A stretch of 64,000 bases of DNA, taken from positions 19,146-83,145 of the forward strand of contig CAJQUW010015432.1 of assembly GCA_907163375.1 (NCBI GenBank), read 5' to 3'. The first letter of the stretch is position 1; each line of letters begins with the position of its first letter. This DNA is from Prostheceraeus crozeri. Lineage: Eukaryota; Platyhelminthes; Polycladida; Euryleptidae. The position numbers and the translations under genes were made by a program. The notes beneath the pieces were generated by a model. It was not told the DNA's origin. It was given only the letters and a program-made list of their open reading frames with translations, and ran no database searches. Shown here one piece after another: positions 61,801 through 64,000 of the stretch.

Positions 61801-64000
61801 TGATTGACAAGAGCAAGAAAAGGTTCAAGTATGAAATAAATGAGACTTGACTACGAGAAGCGAGTCAAACAGATTGAATAGTTAGAATGAAAGTTATGAA
61901 GCAAATTCATAAGGAATTCTTGTGTTCATCTCACTGCCATCATGGAGAATACAGGAATCATTTTTCTTCTGCCGTTTAGGAAATGCACTAATGAAACTTT
62001 TGAATGAATTCAATGAAAACCTAAGTATGAAATCTATGAATTTAGTATCTAAAATGAATGAAAGCTAAGCGATTCATCCGCACAGCAGAGGAGTTTGTTG
62101 TCAAAAAATTGCATCGTGATTGAATATGTAGGAAATCTATTGACAGTGGCGTTGTTCGGGAACGAAGTTTTAGATAACGCCATGTCATTCCCGATTCCAA
62201 GCCTCATCCCGAACGCAAATACTGCTCTGGGTTGTATCAGCTAACCTCGAAATTTAGTTTGACCATTTAGTTGAACAAGTTTTCCAATGTTTGTTGCATG
62301 GCTAGGAGAGGCACTATAGTGATCGAATACACGTGCCTGGATATATAGAATTAAAGCTTGTGTCACAGATATTTATTTATTATTGACCACTTTCGCTGCT
62401 GTTTGTTTGATAGCAGAACTAGTCAAATTCCTAGTGCTTTTATGTTGTACTCATAGTAACAAATGTTATCAGATTACGTGCAAAACTTAATTTAGACATT
62501 TAGTTTGAAGGTTGAAGTTGCTCAAAAATGAAGTTTTGCTTTCTTAAATAACGATTGATTTAAATATCGAGGAATCTCGCAGTCAGTCAGGAAAAATTGA
62601 ATTGCCCTTTACACAGGATTGAAAAGTGTGATTTGCTAATAAGATAACTTATAATTTTATCAATTTTTTACAGAAGATATAAATGATTTACTATATTGAA
62701 GCTATGGTGAATCAATTTCATCACATCATCAATCTCGAAACTTCGAGACTTTGACTTCGTTTCTATAAATCGCTTAATGGAAAGACTTGTCTGCAATTAC
62801 AGAAAAGTGTGCAGCAAATGTCATTGTAGCTATCAAAATTGCATGGAAACCGATTTGATGGCTTTCTTTAAGTGGAAGGCTATATGAACTTGATTTTTAA
62901 TCGCGTGATAGAATGTAATTAACACAAAGTCTGAAATGTAAAGAGGTATGAGGTCAGTGTGCAGATTGAAAAGAATCAAGAGAATCAAGAATTGTTTATA
63001 AATAACAAATAAACGATCTCTACCCGCACCCAGTTGATAAAACTGACTTATAAGTCAATTATACATTTCCCATCAATTGATCGTGACTAGCTCTTTTGAG
63101 CAATCTATTATCTTATAATGACCATGAATTGAAAATAGAAAAATTGAATTTTAGCAAACTTTTAATTTTAGATTATGCTGGATATGTGAGAATTGTCCTA
63201 AACTATTGATACCCTTACTGCATCCATGATTATATCTTTGTGTTTGTAGTATAATCTCATCACAGTGTAGACATCATGGTCTAGTTAGCATTTATCACTG
63301 TTTTCTTATTGATTCATTGATGCCATGAATTGATTAAATAACTAAATTTCATGATTTTACGATGATCAGGTTTGACTGAATAAAATCCTTCTCAACTGTT
63401 ATATTGGCACAGTGTAATTTATAGAGTAGGTTCGTTAATCCCGAGCGCCCCCTGCTGATCTCCCAAACTAGGCTATTGCACCAATTTTCCCAAAACACAC
63501 ATCAATCGAATGGACATTGAAAGGGGATTAACCTTACTCTGCCCAAGGAAGTTAAATTTATTTTAAATAACAATTTTTTTCTGTCATATTATTCATTTAG
63601 CATTAGCAATTGCATTTAGATTGGTTGAAACTTTTACATTGACATAGCTATCGAACAAGCAGTTTGCACACTATAGTGTCGGTTGGGCAGTTTGGGAGTA
63701 TGTGCAATACAGTGCGCATACTAGATAAAGTGTACTTTTAAAATGGATAACAGCATTTGAGTGCTAAAAATTCATAAGTAAAATGAAAACATCAAATATC
63801 CAATCATGGACATGTAAATCACATTACATGGATATTTTATCCTTAACGTATATAAACAAAGTGCACGTTAGTTGACAGTCGTGTTATGAAAGTCCATATT
63901 GCGGAATGAAAAAATTTTGAAGCATTCTGTGCCTTTCGTCACGCAAGAGATGAGGATCATTGCATTAATTTTTTTGTTTCAAACATATTTTAGGTAATAC
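58803..64000. other. non-coding to the end of the window
   Basis: No gene was recognised. The frames near 61277-61647 (basic, Ser/Thr/His-rich) overlap on both strands without domain signal. 60360-60600 is locally GC-richer with repeated 'GGTCCGA/CCCGACC' words. A small exon of a gene lying mostly outside cannot be excluded. Confidence 0.35.

Overview
The window looks like AT-rich, repeat-dense nuclear DNA of a marine invertebrate. The evidence is one animal-type SLC5 solute transporter without introns, CR1-type LINEs, a Penelope-like retroelement, hAT, mariner and foldback DNA transposons, and two Polinton (Maverick/adintovirus-type) elements. Recurrent 'taggcctat' words and this mix of elements would suit an echinoderm or hemichordate, but the phylum is a guess. 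There is no rRNA, no complete tRNA and no CRISPR array.

Layout. 0.2-1.2 kb: 3' fragment of a Penelope-like element. 1.6-1.8 kb: scrap of LINE reverse transcriptase. 2.4-21.8 kb: one CR1-like LINE (ORF1 plus ORF2) cut in two inside its endonuclease by a 15.95-kb Polinton (3577-19526). The Polinton has 6-bp target duplications and 1.5-1.9-kb terminal inverted repeats. It carries a hexon-like major capsid gene, a core-protein gene, an adenain-like protease, a packaging ATPase, a chromodomain integrase and a second virion-type gene. It also carries accessory genes: a PD-(D/E)XK nuclease, a possible PC4-like protein, a RING finger of IAP type, a SUMO-interaction-motif peptide and a zinc-finger/coiled-coil gene. 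No polB was recognised in it. 23.0-28.5 kb: a TA-flanked DNA transposon-like block holding a second LINE. 29.6-31.4 kb: the SLC5 transporter, the only convincing host gene. 32.2-36.8 kb: a hAT derivative, a 1.8-kb foldback element and retroelement scraps.

37.4-53.6 kb: an older, more decayed second Polinton-like element. Its plus-strand half has the virion-type gene, an unknown gene, a basic core-like gene, the ATPase and the protease. Its minus-strand half has a DEDD-type exonuclease, a TBP-like protein and a protein-primed polB. At least six later DNA transposons have landed in it: two CACAG elements, one 555-bp MITE, one hAT, one mariner and one 2.2-kb TA element. 53.6-54.5 kb is a dispersed repeat arranged as a palindrome. 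From 54.5 kb to the end the sequence is AT-rich and non-coding as far as can be seen, with only small hairpins and one short duplication.

The two Polintons complement each other. The 5' one is relatively young, because its terminal repeats match closely by eye. It shows promoters placed at the inner edges of both terminal repeats and a set of ubiquitin/SUMO-type accessory genes. The 3' one is old and carries an overlapping TBP-like/exonuclease gene pair. All virus-like parts are broken fossils and are described only as spans and families.
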